A stretch of DNA of 64,000 nucleotides from Labedaea rhizosphaerae (GTDB lineage: Bacteria; Actinomycetota; Actinomycetes; Mycobacteriales; Pseudonocardiaceae): NCBI RefSeq assembly GCF_004362825.1, contig NZ_SNXZ01000001.1:1240001-1304000 (forward strand). Reading direction: 5' to 3'. This document shows positions 1-7,924 of this stretch, piece by piece (positions within the stretch are counted from its first letter, which is position 1; each line of letters begins with the position of its first letter). The notes under the pieces were generated by a model that saw only the letters and a list, made by a program, of their open reading frames with translations, searched no databases and was not told the origin of the DNA. The translations under genes and the position numbers were made by a program.

Positions 1-510
1 CTGCAGTTCGGCGGCCTCTTCCTGGGGATCGTGCTCTTCACCCAGATCGGTACCAGGCGCCACAACCTGTTCTGGACCGTCATGCCCTTCGTCACGTCGG
101 GCTCGATCGGCGCGTTCGTGATACTCACCGGCCAGCACCACTACCAACTGCCCGGCGACGTGTGGTCCGGCGTGGTCGGCGGCCTGATCGGGGTCGCCAT
201 CGGCTTGACGCTCACCACCGTCATGCGCGTCTTCCGCCGCGACGGCCGGCTTTACGTGCGCTCCGCCTGGGCGTACCTGGCCATCTGGTTCGGCGTCCTC
301 GCCGCCCGCACGGTCTTCGTCTGGCTGCTCGAGAACGTCCCGTCCTTCGCCACCAGCGTCGGGAAGTTCATGTTGCGCAACGGGATCGGCCCCGACGGCG
401 CCACGTTGTTCTTCGTCCTCATGGCGCTGGCCATGTCCGTCAGCCGTGAGCTCGGCGTCCTGTACAAGGCGCACCGGTTGAGTCCGGAGCCCGAGCGGGT
501 CAGCGCTTGA
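1..510 (+). CDS. Integral membrane protein, 5' end outside window
   Basis: The reading frame is open from the first base, so the gene is probably truncated on the left; the first internal start is a GTG at 31. The visible part has about four hydrophobic helices separated by short loops, with a charged loop (RVFRRDGRLYVR) before the third, and ends in a short cytoplasmic-looking tail. That layout resembles CcdC/DUF1453-type membrane proteins, but I place it there only from general appearance. No catalytic motif is visible. Its end overlaps the converging methyltransferase gene by 11 bp. Function unknown. Confidence 0.6.
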   Translation: MQFGGLFLGIVLFTQIGTRRHNLFWTVMPFVTSGSIGAFVILTGQHHYQLPGDVWSGVVGGLIGVAIGLTLTTVMRVFRRDGRLYVRSAWAYLAIWFGVLAARTVFVWLLENVPSFATSVGKFMLRNGIGPDGATLFFVLMALAMSVSRELGVLYKAHRLSPEPERVSA

Positions 511-1255
511 CCGCGAGGTGGACGGTGATGTCGGCCGCCACCGCCACGGTTTCGGGCAAGACCGCCAAGACCCGTTCGAACAGTTGCTCCCGGGTCGAGA
601 CCGGCAACTCGAGGTAGGCCGAGACGGTGGAGAGGTGGCCCACGTAGTCCTGAGCACTCAGCCGCAGGTGCCGCTCGACCACCTCCTGCCGGACCTTGGT
701 GAACAACCCGGATCGCAGCAATTCCGTACCCGGCCACTGCATGTCTTGCTCCGGCGGCGTTCCGTCCGGCGACGGGATGTCGTCGCTCGCCAGGAACGGC
801 GCCCGCGCGGCCTGGAATGCCGACGCCACCTCAGGATCCGCCAAGCGGGCCGGCGCCCCGAACGACGCGAAGACGCCACCGGGCGCGAGCAACGCGGCCA
901 CGCGCTCCCACCGGCCTTCCGGCTTCGTCCAGTGCAGCGCCGCGGCCGCGTAGACGAGGTCGTAGGCGCCGGTCCGCAGGTCTTCGAAGGCGCCGGTCAC
1001 GGGCGTGACGTTGTCCGGCACGTGCTTGCGCAGCTCCGCGAGCATCGCCGGATCGGGCTCGGTGGCGGTGACGGCGATGCCGCGTCGCGCGAAGAGCCGG
1101 GTCGCCTTCCCCGTGCCCGCGCCGATCTCCAGGGCCGTGCGGAGCGGCCGGTCGGCGTACCCCACGACCAGGTCGGCGACCTCCGCCGGATATCCGGGCC
1201 GGAATCGTTCGTAGGCCGCCGCCACCGCTCCGAAGCTCAACGCACGAGCAGACAT
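500..1255 (-). CDS. Class I SAM-dependent methyltransferase
   Basis: A 251-residue Rossmann-fold methyltransferase of the type often annotated as UbiE/trans-aconitate-like. Motif I is ALEIGAGTGKATRLFA near residues 40-55, followed by the acidic motif II (TATEPDPAML) and the post-I segment with YDLVYAAAALHWT. The HW pair is common in small-molecule methyltransferases of the methyltransferase-11/25 type. The ATG at 1255 was chosen because the protein then starts just before the conserved YERFRPGYP segment; the frame stays open upstream into the TetR gene but that part reads as shadow. The TetR gene ends only 14 bp upstream, so the two are probably cotranscribed. Substrate cannot be told from sequence. 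Confidence 0.85.
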   Translation of the reverse strand: MSARALSFGAVAAAYERFRPGYPAEVADLVVGYADRPLRTALEIGAGTGKATRLFARRGIAVTATEPDPAMLAELRKHVPDNVTPVTGAFEDLRTGAYDLVYAAAALHWTKPEGRWERVAALLAPGGVFASFGAPARLADPEVASAFQAARAPFLASDDIPSPDGTPPEQDMQWPGTELLRSGLFTKVRQEVVERHLRLSAQDYVGHLSTVSAYLELPVSTREQLFERVLAVLPETVAVAADITVHLAVKR

Positions 1256-1269
1256 GCCGAGAATCCTGC

Positions 1270-2016
1270 CTACCGGGTCAACCCCAAATCCGCGACCAGG
1301 TCGGCGAGCATCTTGTCGAACAACACCGCCGGGTCCGAGACCGCCAGCGGGAACCGGCCGAACACCTCCAGCGTGACCTGGCCGTAGAGCCGCACCCAGA
1401 CCTGCAACATCGCGTACGAGACCCCGAGGGTGAACCGCCGCTCGTCCACCGCGATGCCGTCGGCCGACATGATCTTCATCAGCAGCCGGCGGAACCCGTC
1501 CAGGTCGGCGCGCAACTCCGCGGGCACGTCGTCGTCGGCCGGCACCGTCAGGTCCTGCGCGGCCAGCAAGCGCCCGGCGACCACCAGGAAGATCCGGCCG
1601 AACGGGTCGGCGCCGAGGTCCTCGTCGATCCAGTCGAGCTTGCTCTTGCCCTGGACCTCCATCAGCGACGCGAACACCAGCGTGAACTCCTGCGGGTGCG
1701 CGAGGGCCCAGCGCCGGAAGCCGCGACACGCCGCGAGCAGCTGCCCGATCGGATCGGCCACCTTCTCGATGTCCACGGCGAGCTCGGCGGCCGCGTCCGC
1801 GCAGATGTCCTGGCGCAGGTGGTGCATCAGGTCCTCGCGCGAGGAGTAGTAGCGGTACAGCGCGGGCGCGGTGATGCCCAGGTCGCGGGCGATCGCGCGG
1901 AGCGTCACGGCCTGGTGGCCGTGCTCGACCAGCAGCGCGCGCGCCCGGCCGCGGATCTCGCGGTCGGTGTCCTCCCGGCCATGAGGTCCACGGTCCCGGC
2001 GGGTGGCCTCGGTCAT
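1270..2016 (-). CDS. TetR-family transcriptional regulator (WHG-type C-terminal domain)
   Basis: A 248-residue one-domain repressor. The N-terminal helix-turn-helix covers roughly residues 20-65 (AVTLRAIARDLGITAPALYRYYSSREDL), and the C-terminal ligand domain resembles the WHG/TetR_C_13 type. It is divergent from the MMPL exporter gene and its start is about 110 bp from that gene's start. Two palindromes sharing the half-site GTAAAC lie in the gap, so it very likely represses itself and the exporter. The ATG at 2016 is preferred over an upstream start that would run through the operators. The ligand is unknown and is probably a hydrophobic compound or lipid exported by the MMPL pump. Confidence 0.9.
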   Translation of the reverse strand: MTEATRRDRGPHGREDTDREIRGRARALLVEHGHQAVTLRAIARDLGITAPALYRYYSSREDLMHHLRQDICADAAAELAVDIEKVADPIGQLLAACRGFRRWALAHPQEFTLVFASLMEVQGKSKLDWIDEDLGADPFGRIFLVVAGRLLAAQDLTVPADDDVPAELRADLDGFRRLLMKIMSADGIAVDERRFTLGVSYAMLQVWVRLYGQVTLEVFGRFPLAVSDPAVLFDKMLADLVADLGLTR

Positions 2017-2035
2017 AGCGGTGCTCCCCGAGCTT

Positions 2036-2050
2036 GTAAACGGTGTTAAC
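2036..2050. promoter_or_regulatory. TetR operator, distal half of a pair
   Basis: GTAAAC-GGT-GTTAAC, an inverted repeat with one mismatch, lies just upstream of the TetR start. It matches the half-site of the perfect palindrome 34 bp away, centre to centre. The second site shares its sequence, which supports a real two-site operator. Confidence 0.7.
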
Positions 2051-2069
2051 CGCAGGTACCTTCGTACCG

Positions 2070-2084
2070 GTAAACGCCGTTTAC
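2070..2084. promoter_or_regulatory. TetR operator, perfect palindrome
   Basis: GTAAACG-C-CGTTTAC is a perfect 7-1-7 inverted repeat in the gap between the divergent TetR and MMPL genes, ending 44 bp before the MMPL GTG start. Position and sequence fit autoregulation and repression of the exporter. A separate GGTAC/GTACC inverted repeat lies between the two sites. Confidence 0.8.
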
Positions 2085-2128
2085 TAGCGGTACGACCAGC
2101 ACACATAGTAGGCATTTCGGGAGGCGCT

Positions 2129-4252
2129 GTGTTCGTTCGGTGGGGGTCTGTGGTCTACCGGCGCAGATGGTGGGTGTCGGCCCTCGTGCTGGCGATCACC
2201 GTCGGCGGCGGGCTGTGGGGGCTCGGCGTCTTCGACAAGCTCACCCAGGGCGGCTGGGACGACCCGAAGTCGGAATCCGCGCTGGTCAACACGATCGTGC
2301 AGAACGAACTGGGCCAGCGCAGCGACATCGCCATCCGCTACACCGCGCCCGACGGCACCACGATCGACGACCCCGCCGTCGCCGGTCCCGTCGAGGCCGC
2401 GCTGTACCGCTTACCCGCCGACGCGGTCGCGCGCGTGACGTCCTACTGGGACACCCGTGCCCCGCAACTGCACGCAGGCGACAAGTACGCGCTGGCCACG
2501 ATCACGTTGGCCGGCAACGGGTACGACGAACGCCAAGCCGCGTACGGCCGGATCGCCGACCAGTTGCGGGTGCCCGGCATCCAGACCGAGATCGGCGGGC
2601 AGTTGCCGACCGAGCACTCGCTGAGCGAGCAGTCCAACTCCGACCTCGCGGTCGCCGAGTCCATCTCGATCCCGGTGACGCTGATCCTGCTGGTGCTGAT
2701 CTTCGGCAGCGTCGTGGCCGCCGCGCTGCCCGTGCTCGTCGGCGGCCTGTCGATCTTCGGCGCGCTCGGCGTGCTGCACCTGCTCACCCAGTTCCTCGAG
2801 GTCAACAACTTCGCGTTGAACGTCGCCTCCCTGCTCGGACTCGGCCTCGCCATCGACTACGGCCTGTTCAGCGTCGGCCGCTTCCGCGAGGAACTCGCCA
2901 AGGGCGCCGACACCGCGAGCGCGGTCCGCACCACCGTCGCGACCGCCGGTCGGACCGTGGCCTTCTCGGCGACCTTGCTGGTGCTCGCGTTGTCCGGGCT
3001 GCTGGTGTTCCCGATGGACTTCCTGCGCTCGATGGCCTACGGCGGCATGGCGGCGGTCGCGATCGCCGCGCTGGTCTCGCTGACGCTGCTGCCCGCGGTG
3101 CTCGGCATCCTCGGTCACCGCGTCGACAAGTTCGCCGTGCCGTGGCGCCGGGCCGAACGCGAACCGCGGTTGCTCGGCAAGCTCGCGGGTGCCGTGATGC
3201 GCCGCCCGATCGCGTTCGTGCTGCCGATCGTCGCCGGGCTGGTCCTGCTCGCGGTGCCGTTCACCAGCGCGAGCTTCGGCGCGGCCGACGAGAAGCAGCT
3301 GCCACCCGGCGCGTCGGCGCGTGTTGCCGCCGAGTCCATCAGCGAGACGTTCCCGCAGTTCAGCAACCGTGCCGTGCGGATCGTCCTGCGGGGCGAGGTC
3401 ACCGACCCGGCGCCGTTCATCGCCGCGGCCGACGCCGTCGACGGGATCGGCCCGGTGCACCCTGTCGCGCAGCGCGGCGAGTACACCGTGTTCGGCGCGG
3501 ACGTCGAGTCCGACGCGATGTCCGACCATGCCAAGACCGCGGTGCGCGACCTGCGGCAGGTCGCGCCGCCAGCCGGCACGACGATGCTGGTCGGCGGGTT
3601 CTCGGCCCAGGTCGTGGACAGCGTCGACGCGATCACCGACCGCGTGCCGGACATGATCGCGATCCTGGTCGCGGCCACGTTGTTGCTGATGTTCCTGGCG
3701 TTCGGCTCGGTGCTGCTGCCGATCAAGGCCGTGGTGATGAGCCTGCTCAGCCTGTCCGCGACGTTCGGCGTGCTGGTGTGGGTGTTCCAGTACGGCCACG
3801 GCGCCGGCCTGCTCGACGTGACCCCGCAACCGGTGCAGGCCGGGATGATCGTGCTGATCGGCGCGATCGTGTTCGGCCTGTCCACCGACTACGAGACGTT
3901 CCTGTTGTCCCGCATGGTCGAGGCCCGCGAGGCCGGGATGTCCACAAAGGATGCGATCCGGACCGGGCTGGTGCGCACCGGCCGGATGATCAGCGCCGCC
4001 GCGTTGCTGCTGGCCGTGGTCACCGGCGCGTTCGGGATGTCGTCGCTGGCCACGATGCGGTTCATCGGCGTCGGCATGGTGGTGGCGTTGCTGCTGGACG
4101 CGACCGTCGTGCGGATGATGCTGGTGCCCGCCGTGCTGCGCCTGTTCGGCGATGCCGCGTGGTGGGCGCCCAAGCGGCTGCGTCGGTGGCAGCAGCGCAG
4201 TGGCTTCGGCGAGCGTTCCGAGCTGCCGGAACGCGAGCCCGAACTGGTGTAG
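2129..4252 (+). CDS. MMPL/RND-family exporter
   Basis: A 707-residue MMPL-type transporter of the resistance-nodulation-division superfamily. It has the usual duplicated plan: one N-terminal membrane helix, a periplasmic domain, a block of five to six helices, then the same again. The first block carries GLGLAIDYGLF and the second FGLSTDYETFLLSRM, the Asp-Tyr proton-relay motifs on helices 4 and 10. The GTG at 2129 has GGGAGG directly upstream and the membrane helix begins about 12 residues later; an earlier in-frame start would overlap the operators. Likely role is proton-driven export of a lipid or lipophilic compound, under control of the adjacent TetR gene. Confidence 0.92.
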   Translation: MFVRWGSVVYRRRWWVSALVLAITVGGGLWGLGVFDKLTQGGWDDPKSESALVNTIVQNELGQRSDIAIRYTAPDGTTIDDPAVAGPVEAALYRLPADAVARVTSYWDTRAPQLHAGDKYALATITLAGNGYDERQAAYGRIADQLRVPGIQTEIGGQLPTEHSLSEQSNSDLAVAESISIPVTLILLVLIFGSVVAAALPVLVGGLSIFGALGVLHLLTQFLEVNNFALNVASLLGLGLAIDYGLFSVGRFREELAKGADTASAVRTTVATAGRTVAFSATLLVLALSGLLVFPMDFLRSMAYGGMAAVAIAALVSLTLLPAVLGILGHRVDKFAVPWRRAEREPRLLGKLAGAVMRRPIAFVLPIVAGLVLLAVPFTSASFGAADEKQLPPGASARVAAESISETFPQFSNRAVRIVLRGEVTDPAPFIAAADAVDGIGPVHPVAQRGEYTVFGADVESDAMSDHAKTAVRDLRQVAPPAGTTMLVGGFSAQVVDSVDAITDRVPDMIAILVAATLLLMFLAFGSVLLPIKAVVMSLLSLSATFGVLVWVFQYGHGAGLLDVTPQPVQAGMIVLIGAIVFGLSTDYETFLLSRMVEAREAGMSTKDAIRTGLVRTGRMISAAALLLAVVTGAFGMSSLATMRFIGVGMVVALLLDATVVRMMLVPAVLRLFGDAAWWAPKRLRRWQQRSGFGERSELPEREPELV

Positions 4253-4261
4253 ACCCGCGCC

Positions 4262-4303
4262 GCCGGCGCCGATCGCTCGGGGGGCTACGCGATCGACGCC
4301 GGC
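4262..4303 (+). terminator. Hairpin after MMPL gene
   Basis: Two 15-base arms (4262-4276 and 4289-4303) pair with one mismatch around a 12-base loop, starting 9 bp after the MMPL stop codon. No U-tract follows, as is common for actinobacterial terminators. The rest of the gap up to 4485 shows no gene. Confidence 0.6.
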
Positions 4304-4485
4304 CGCGCGGAATCCGGTGCACGGCCCCCTGGCCCTGACCGGACCCCGGTGCCGCGTGGGCCATGGAACCCTCGCGGCGCCGGCTCTACGGTGCCGTCGC
4401 CGACCCCGTACATGAATTGACGCACATTTAGGGCCCGTGGGTCCGCTATACGGCCTAATCCTTTACAGATGCGCACGGTCGAGCG

Positions 4486-6846
4486 CTAGTGCCGTCCGGC
4501 TACCAGCCGGGCATACCGGGTCCCGGCGGCCAGCAACACCAGCCCGGCGCCGAGGAACGCGGCGACCCGCGCCAGCCCGTCGAGCGAGGCCAGGTCGAAC
4601 AGCACGAGCTTGGCCAGCGCGGCCCCGGTCAGCACGAGCCCGGTCACCCGCAACGGCAGGTGGTCGATGCCGCGCAACAGCAGGACCAGCGCGGTCACCG
4701 TCCACGAGATGGTCACCAGCACGTGCCCGCCGAGGAAACCCGCCCGGTCCGGCGCGATCAGCAACCCCACGGTCAACACGGCGCCGGACGCCCCGTAGAG
4801 CCCGATCGCGGCACCGGTCAGCCACGGTCCGGGCTGGTGGTCCGGCCCGGGCAGCACACCGGCCTTGGTCGCCGCGACCAGCAGCACCGCGACCACGGCG
4901 GTCAGCAGCAAACCGGTGCCCGCGGCCGTGGCCAACGTGCCGAGCGGCGGTGCGTAGCGCGGCGGCTGGAGCAGGTAGACGATCGGCAGCCCGTGCACCA
5001 ACGCCGCCAGCAGCCCGGCCAACCCGAACCCGGCCGACGCAACCAAGACGCCCGTGCCCCGCGACCGCCACGCGAGCAGCCCGAACAACAACGCCTCGCC
5101 GAGCAACACCGGCGCCAGCCCACGCCCCTGCGCGGCCAGCATCGTCGCCTGGAACAAGGCGAGCGCACTCCCGGCACCCGCGACGGTCACGAATCGCCGA
5201 GGCAGCTCGAGCAGGCCGCTCCGATCGACGAGCCACACCACCAGCAGGAACCCGCAGACGACGATGGCGAGTCCCGCGGCCGGCAGGCGCGGCACCAGGG
5301 TGGCGGCCAGCAGCCCAGGCACGACTGCGCCGACGAGCAGGCCCGGCAGTTGATCGCCATCGGGCTGCCGTGCCGCAGCGGCGGTGGCGAGCGCGATGAC
5401 CAGTGCCGTCGTGGCCACCCCGAGCATGGCGGCCGTGGTCTTCGGCGTATCCGGATGCGTGGCGGTCCGCGCCACCAGAATCGTCACGGTCGAGGCGACA
5501 ACCGGCGGCACCCCGGCGGCGAGCGCGAGCCCCGGCCACCGGCGGCGCAGGAGCACCGGGCTGGTCGCGGTCATCAGGACGAGCAGGAAGCCCAGCAGCA
5601 GCGGCTTGAAGCCCCCGGTCAGCACGGGCGCGCACACCGCGCAGCCGACCACGACGAACACCGCGAACAGCTCGGCATCCCAGCGCCCGGCGAGCAGCAA
5701 CCCGGCACCCGCGACGAGCAGGCCCGCAAGAAGCCCGAGCCAGGACGGCAGGTAGTGGTAGAGCGTGGTCGCGGCGACGAGGTCGAGGTAGACCACCGCG
5801 AACCCGGTAGCCGCCACCGCGAGCGCGCCGATCCGATTGGCAGGCGTGCGATGCAGCCGCATCCCGGTGCCCGCAAGCCCGACGCCGAGCGCCGCCCCGA
5901 GCAGGACCCGGCTGAGCGGTCCGAGGTAGCCCCGCTGGATGGCCAGGACGAGCAGAAGCACGACACCGAGCAAGGTGACCGCGCCGCCGACCCAAGCCAG
6001 GATGCGACTACCGGCACCGTCCTTGCTGAGCCGCTGCCAGAGCGTAGGTCCCAACGGCGGTCCGGCGGGCGGGAACAGTTGAGGTGGCGGCGCACCCCAC
6101 TGCTGCCCCATCGGCGCTCCCATCGGCGCTCCCATCGGCGCTCCCATCGGCGCTCCCATCGGCGGTGCCCACTGCTGGCCCGCTTGCTGTACCTGCGCTG
6201 ATACCGGCGGCTGGCCGGCCTGCGCCATTGATTGCGCGTCCGGCGGTAGACCCTGCGGCGCCCCCAGCACCGATTGAGCGGCGGACATCGCCGGCCCCAT
6301 TGGACTGGCCTGCTCCGCCGGACCGGGCTGCCACGCCGGAGTTGGCTGTCCTGCCGGACTGGCCTGCCCTACCGGACCGGCTTGGCCTGTGGGACCGGCT
6401 TGCTCCGCTGAACTGAGCTGTCCTGCTGGGAGCGGCTGCCCTGTTGGTGCCGGCTGCCCGGTCAGGGGCGCCTGACTCGGTCCGCCTACCTGGCCTGCCT
6501 GTTCCGCTTGGGCGGCTTGTTGCGGCGTGCTGGGCAGGCCCGCAAGGCCTTCCACACTCGGCCGGCCTGCTGTGCCCGGCAGTCCCGTTTGGTCGGTCCG
6601 CTCAGCTTGCGCCGTCAGGTCCGAGCGGATCGCTTGGGCCGTCGGATCGGGTTGGTGTGCCAGATGCGGCTGGCTTGGGTCCACCCAGCCTGGCTCGTCC
6701 GTCGAGCGCGGCGGCGTGGCCGGCGTCGGCTGCGGCGATCGCTGCTCGACGGCCAGCTCCATGAGCTCGGCGCTGATGGCGTGCAGTTGGTGGCCGACCT
6801 GATCGAGCGCGTCGGCTAACCGAGGGAGCGGGTCCTGTGCCTGCAT
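4486..6846 (-). CDS. DUF2339-type polytopic membrane protein
   Basis: A 786-residue predicted membrane protein. The first 230 or so residues are soluble: a short helical start (PLPRLADALDQVGHQL) followed by a low-complexity Gln/Gly/Pro/Ala-rich region with TGQAG- and GAPM-type repeats. The remaining two thirds consist of about 18-20 closely spaced hydrophobic helices rich in Ala, Leu and Val, which is the DUF2339 pattern. The ATG at 6846 is chosen because the sequence upstream is shadow of the ribokinase promoter. It is divergent from the ribokinase gene. Biochemical role unknown; a polymer or envelope-related transporter has been suggested for such proteins, but nothing here shows it. Confidence 0.8.
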   Translation of the reverse strand: MQAQDPLPRLADALDQVGHQLHAISAELMELAVEQRSPQPTPATPPRSTDEPGWVDPSQPHLAHQPDPTAQAIRSDLTAQAERTDQTGLPGTAGRPSVEGLAGLPSTPQQAAQAEQAGQVGGPSQAPLTGQPAPTGQPLPAGQLSSAEQAGPTGQAGPVGQASPAGQPTPAWQPGPAEQASPMGPAMSAAQSVLGAPQGLPPDAQSMAQAGQPPVSAQVQQAGQQWAPPMGAPMGAPMGAPMGAPMGQQWGAPPPQLFPPAGPPLGPTLWQRLSKDGAGSRILAWVGGAVTLLGVVLLLVLAIQRGYLGPLSRVLLGAALGVGLAGTGMRLHRTPANRIGALAVAATGFAVVYLDLVAATTLYHYLPSWLGLLAGLLVAGAGLLLAGRWDAELFAVFVVVGCAVCAPVLTGGFKPLLLGFLLVLMTATSPVLLRRRWPGLALAAGVPPVVASTVTILVARTATHPDTPKTTAAMLGVATTALVIALATAAAARQPDGDQLPGLLVGAVVPGLLAATLVPRLPAAGLAIVVCGFLLVVWLVDRSGLLELPRRFVTVAGAGSALALFQATMLAAQGRGLAPVLLGEALLFGLLAWRSRGTGVLVASAGFGLAGLLAALVHGLPIVYLLQPPRYAPPLGTLATAAGTGLLLTAVVAVLLVAATKAGVLPGPDHQPGPWLTGAAIGLYGASGAVLTVGLLIAPDRAGFLGGHVLVTISWTVTALVLLLRGIDHLPLRVTGLVLTGAALAKLVLFDLASLDGLARVAAFLGAGLVLLAAGTRYARLVAGRH
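6109..6156 (-). repeat. Four perfect 12-bp tandem repeats inside DUF2339 gene
   Basis: CATCGGCGCTCC occurs four times head to tail with a further partial copy. On the coding strand it adds repeats of Gly-Ala-Pro-Met to the flexible N-terminal region. The unit is a multiple of three, so copy-number changes keep the frame. Confidence 0.9.
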
Positions 6847-6919
6847 GCTCGTCAGTGTCAGCCCCCGCGGGCGGCAGGGGATCCGTAGCATTACTCAACC
6901 GGCGTGGCAGGGTTGGCGC

Positions 6920-7762
6920 GTGGATGTCGTGGTGCTCGGATCGGCGAACGCGGACTTGATCGTGCGGGTGGCCCGCAGGCCGGGCCCCGGCGAAACGGTG
7001 CTGGGCTCGGACACCGAGATCCTCCCCGGCGGCAAGGGCGCCAACGTGGCCGTGGCCGCCGCCCGCCTCGGTGCCTCGGTGGCCCTGCTCGGCGCGGTCG
7101 GCACCGACGCCAACGGCGACCTGCTCCTCGACTCGCTCCGCTCCGCGGGCGTGGCCACGGACCGGGTCCGCCGCTCCCCGCGCCCGACCGGCACCGCCTA
7201 CATCACGGTGGACGAGGCCGCCGAGAACTCCATCATCGTCTCCCCCGGCGCGAACACAGACCTGGATGTGTCCGATGTGGACCTGACCGGAGCCAAGGTC
7301 CTGGCCTGCTCCTTGGAAATCCCGGTCCCGGTCGTCGCCCACGCGGTCCGCACCGCGGTTCGAACCGGCGTCCGCCCAGTCCTGAACCTCTCCCCGGTCA
7401 CCGACTTCGACGCCTTCGAGGGCCTGGACCCGTTGGTGGTCAACGAACACGAGGCCGAACTCCTGGGCGGCGACCCGGCCGAGCTGCTGGCCCTCGGCCC
7501 ACGCAGCGTGGTGATCACCAAAGGCGGCAACGGCGCCCTCCTGGCCACCCCGGCCGGCGTTGAAGAGGTAGCCGCACCCCAGGTCGACGTCGTCGACACG
7601 ACCGGCGCGGGCGATGCCTTCGTCGGCGCCCTGTCCGCTGCCCTGGCCGACGGCGCCGACCTGTCGGCCGCGGTCCGCCTGGCTGTCCGGGTGGCCTCGA
7701 AGTCGGTGACCGCCCGCGGCGCCCAACCTTCTTACCCAACCCGAGCCGACCTCGACGCTTAG
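6920..7762 (+). CDS. rbsK: Ribokinase (PfkB family sugar kinase)
   Basis: A 280-residue PfkB-family kinase that would phosphorylate D-ribose at O5 using ATP. The N-terminal PfkB signature is PGGKGANVAVAAARLG near residues 35-50, and the C-terminal signature with catalytic Asp is DTTGAGDAFVG near residues 220-230. Length and motif order fit RbsK. The GTG at 6920 starts the protein directly before the first beta strand (VVVLGSANADLI); no strong ribosome site is visible, and the in-frame TTG/ATG region upstream looks non-coding. No ribose transporter or mutarotase gene is adjacent. The 3' end converges on a repeated intergenic element. Confidence 0.88.
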   Translation: MDVVVLGSANADLIVRVARRPGPGETVLGSDTEILPGGKGANVAVAAARLGASVALLGAVGTDANGDLLLDSLRSAGVATDRVRRSPRPTGTAYITVDEAAENSIIVSPGANTDLDVSDVDLTGAKVLACSLEIPVPVVAHAVRTAVRTGVRPVLNLSPVTDFDAFEGLDPLVVNEHEAELLGGDPAELLALGPRSVVITKGGNGALLATPAGVEEVAAPQVDVVDTTGAGDAFVGALSAALADGADLSAAVRLAVRVASKSVTARGAQPSYPTRADLDA

Positions 7763-7892
7763 GTTTTCCACAACCCCCGACCGAAGTTTCCCTTCGCGCC
7801 CCGAGTTGTCCACAGATCCGCTTTCCGACCTCCCACACCCCCGCTGACCTCGATAGACTGGCTTCAAGGGGTGCCCCCGGGAGGGTGGGGGC
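7762..7892 (+). repeat. Intergenic repeat element, copy A
   Basis: This shares about 90 bases with copy B (23001-23108): a TTGTCCACAGATCCGC segment, a conserved CCCACACCCCCGCTGACCTC segment running into CGATAGACTGGC, and a hairpin with GCCCCC/GGGGGC arms. A second DnaA-box-like TTTTCCACA precedes both copies. Both copies lie between convergent genes (here ribokinase and the LysR gene). Conservation between copies is far higher than expected for spacer. It codes for nothing obvious; it may be a repeat family, a small RNA gene, or a terminator-like element. Confidence 0.8.
7806..7814 (+). promoter_or_regulatory. DnaA-box-like motif in repeat copy A
   Basis: TTGTCCACA, the GC-rich actinobacterial DnaA-box consensus, inside the intergenic repeat. 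Confidence 0.5.
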
Positions 7893-7924
7893 TTGGCTAC
7901 GCGAGGCGACTTCTTGGCGGGTGG

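Noticed and set aside
1256-1729. N-terminal extension of the methyltransferase
   Set aside because: The extension overlaps the TetR gene in another frame and has shadow composition; the ATG at 1255 matches the family start.
4486-6201. Long plus-strand frame opposite the DUF2339 gene
   Set aside because: Shadow frame with Arg/Gln/His-rich low complexity; the minus-strand frame has proper membrane helices and codon bias.
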